From NCBI GenBank assembly GCA_013289785.1, contig JABCZE010000084.1:1-6935 (forward strand): a DNA stretch of 6,935 bases, given 5' to 3'. Under the pieces are notes generated by a model, which saw only the letters and a list, made by a program, of their open reading frames with translations, was not told where the DNA came from and did not search any database. The position numbers and the translations under genes were made by a program. The stretch is from Vulcanimicrobiota bacterium (GTDB lineage: Bacteria; Vulcanimicrobiota; Vulcanimicrobiia; Vulcanimicrobiales; Vulcanimicrobiaceae). Each line of letters starts with the position of its first letter. Position 1 is the stretch's first letter. Positions 6,260-6,935 of the stretch are shown in pieces.

Positions 6260-6935
6260 CTAGGGAGCGAGAGGTGCGGTGCGATTTTCCGGACGGAAGT
6301 AGTAACCGAGCGCACTTAACCCAAAAACTGCAGCGAGAACGAGGATCACCACGAATGCCATCGCTTCACCGTAGCTGGAGCGTTGAGCGAGCGATGCTTC
6401 CAACTGCGCGGTACCGGCGGCGACGAGGTTGCCGAGCTGGTAGGTAAAGCCGGTGAAGGTCGCGCGCACGTCCGGCGGAGAGAGTTCGTTGAGGTGCGCG
6501 GGGATTACGCCCCACGTGCCTTGCACCGCGAACTGCATCGCGAAGGCGCCGCCCGCGAGAAGTGCGATCGTCGGACTAAATGCCCAGAGCGGAACCATGC
6601 AGGCAGCGAGCACCGCGCAGAACATCACGACGGGGCGGCGGCCAAATCGCTGCGACAGCGTTCCGAAGGTGAGGCCGCCCACAATCGCGCCGACGGCCGC
6701 AATGATTGCGAGCGTCGATGTTTGGCCGGTTGAGAGCCCGTGCTGTTTCTGCAAGAAGGTGGCGTACAGGTCTTGCGTGCCGTGCGACATTGCGTTGAGC
6801 GCCGCCATGAAGGCGACGCAATAAATAAAGAGCGGCCAGTACGCGCGCAGCGATTGCCAGGCGAAATCCTTTCGGATCGTGACGCGGCGCGCGCGGCTTT
6901 CCAGCCAGAGCGGTGATTCGGGCACGCTCGAGCGG
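6260..6935 (-). CDS. MFS transporter, sialate/lactate:H+ symporter (SHS, Jen1-like) family, C-terminal half
   Basis: This gene is cut by the right edge and about 225 codons are visible. The visible part starts at the central loop VPESPLWLESRARR, which in MFS sugar and acid porters lies between TM6 and TM7. The GTG at 6925 is therefore internal, not the start. Six membrane segments (TM7-12) follow. The sequence NAMSHGTQDLYAT (6758-6796) fits the NXX[S/T]HX[S/T]QDXXXT signature described for Jen1-type monocarboxylate transporters. GTLSQRFGRRP is the MFS loop 8-9 motif. The run GVIPAHLNELSP followed by FTYQLGNLVAA is typical of the same family. By family knowledge it imports a monocarboxylate such as lactate or pyruvate, or possibly sialic acid, with protons. 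The substrate cannot be fixed from half a gene. It converges on the exported-protein gene. Confidence 0.88.
   Translation of the reverse strand, partial: RSSVPESPLWLESRARRVTIRKDFAWQSLRAYWPLFIYCVAFMAALNAMSHGTQDLYATFLQKQHGLSTGQTSTLAIIAAVGAIVGGLTFGTLSQRFGRRPVVMFCAVLAACMVPLWAFSPTIALLAGGAFAMQFAVQGTWGVIPAHLNELSPPDVRATFTGFTYQLGNLVAAGTAQLEASLAQRSSYGEAMAFVVILVLAAVFGLSALGYYFRPENRTAPLAP

Noticed and set aside
6923..6925. GTG at 6925 as the true start of the MFS gene
   Set aside because: The protein from here begins at the PESPLWL central loop between TM6 and TM7, and the frame stays open to the window edge. The gene is cut by the edge rather than being a half-length transporter.

Overview
This 6.9 kb window is ordinary, GC-rich bacterial chromosome. 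It holds six complete genes and one gene cut by the right edge. No tRNA, rRNA, CRISPR array, transposase or phage gene is visible. The K+-independent type membrane pyrophosphatase, the WhiG/FliA-type sigma factor, the HAF-repeat lipoprotein and the GTG/TTG starts suggest a GC-rich soil or environmental bacterium. Candidatus Eremiobacterota would fit, but the sequence alone does not prove it.

Left part (1-1924), minus strand: a 20-bp tandem repeat opens the window. It lies just past the 3' end of a seven-repeat HAF-family lipoprotein gene. Next come a strong hairpin terminator and a small secreted, tryptophan-rich YXWGXW-type protein with a TTG start. The following intergenic stretch carries a second, dispersed copy of the repeat family.

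Centre (1925-4930): hppA, a proton-pumping membrane pyrophosphatase, runs leftward. It is divergent from a sigma-28 family gene (FliA/WhiG type) that runs rightward. The 147-bp region between them is the most unusual non-coding DNA here. It contains a long imperfect inverted repeat and, on the hppA side, a terminator-like hairpin with a U-tract immediately before the hppA ribosome-binding site. That layout resembles a leader controlled by attenuation or by a riboswitch.

Right part (4938-6935): a small cupin gene follows the sigma gene by 7 nt and is probably co-transcribed with it. It is followed by a gene for an exported protein of unknown function. Converging on these from the right edge is the C-terminal half of an MFS transporter. 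It carries the signature of the sialate/lactate:H+ symporter (SHS, Jen1-like) family.

The genes do not form one obvious pathway. The supported links are the shared hppA/sigma divergent control region, the sigma-cupin pair, and several envelope proteins. I see no convincing multi-gene novel system. The best candidate for something undescribed is the structured hppA/sigma intergenic region.
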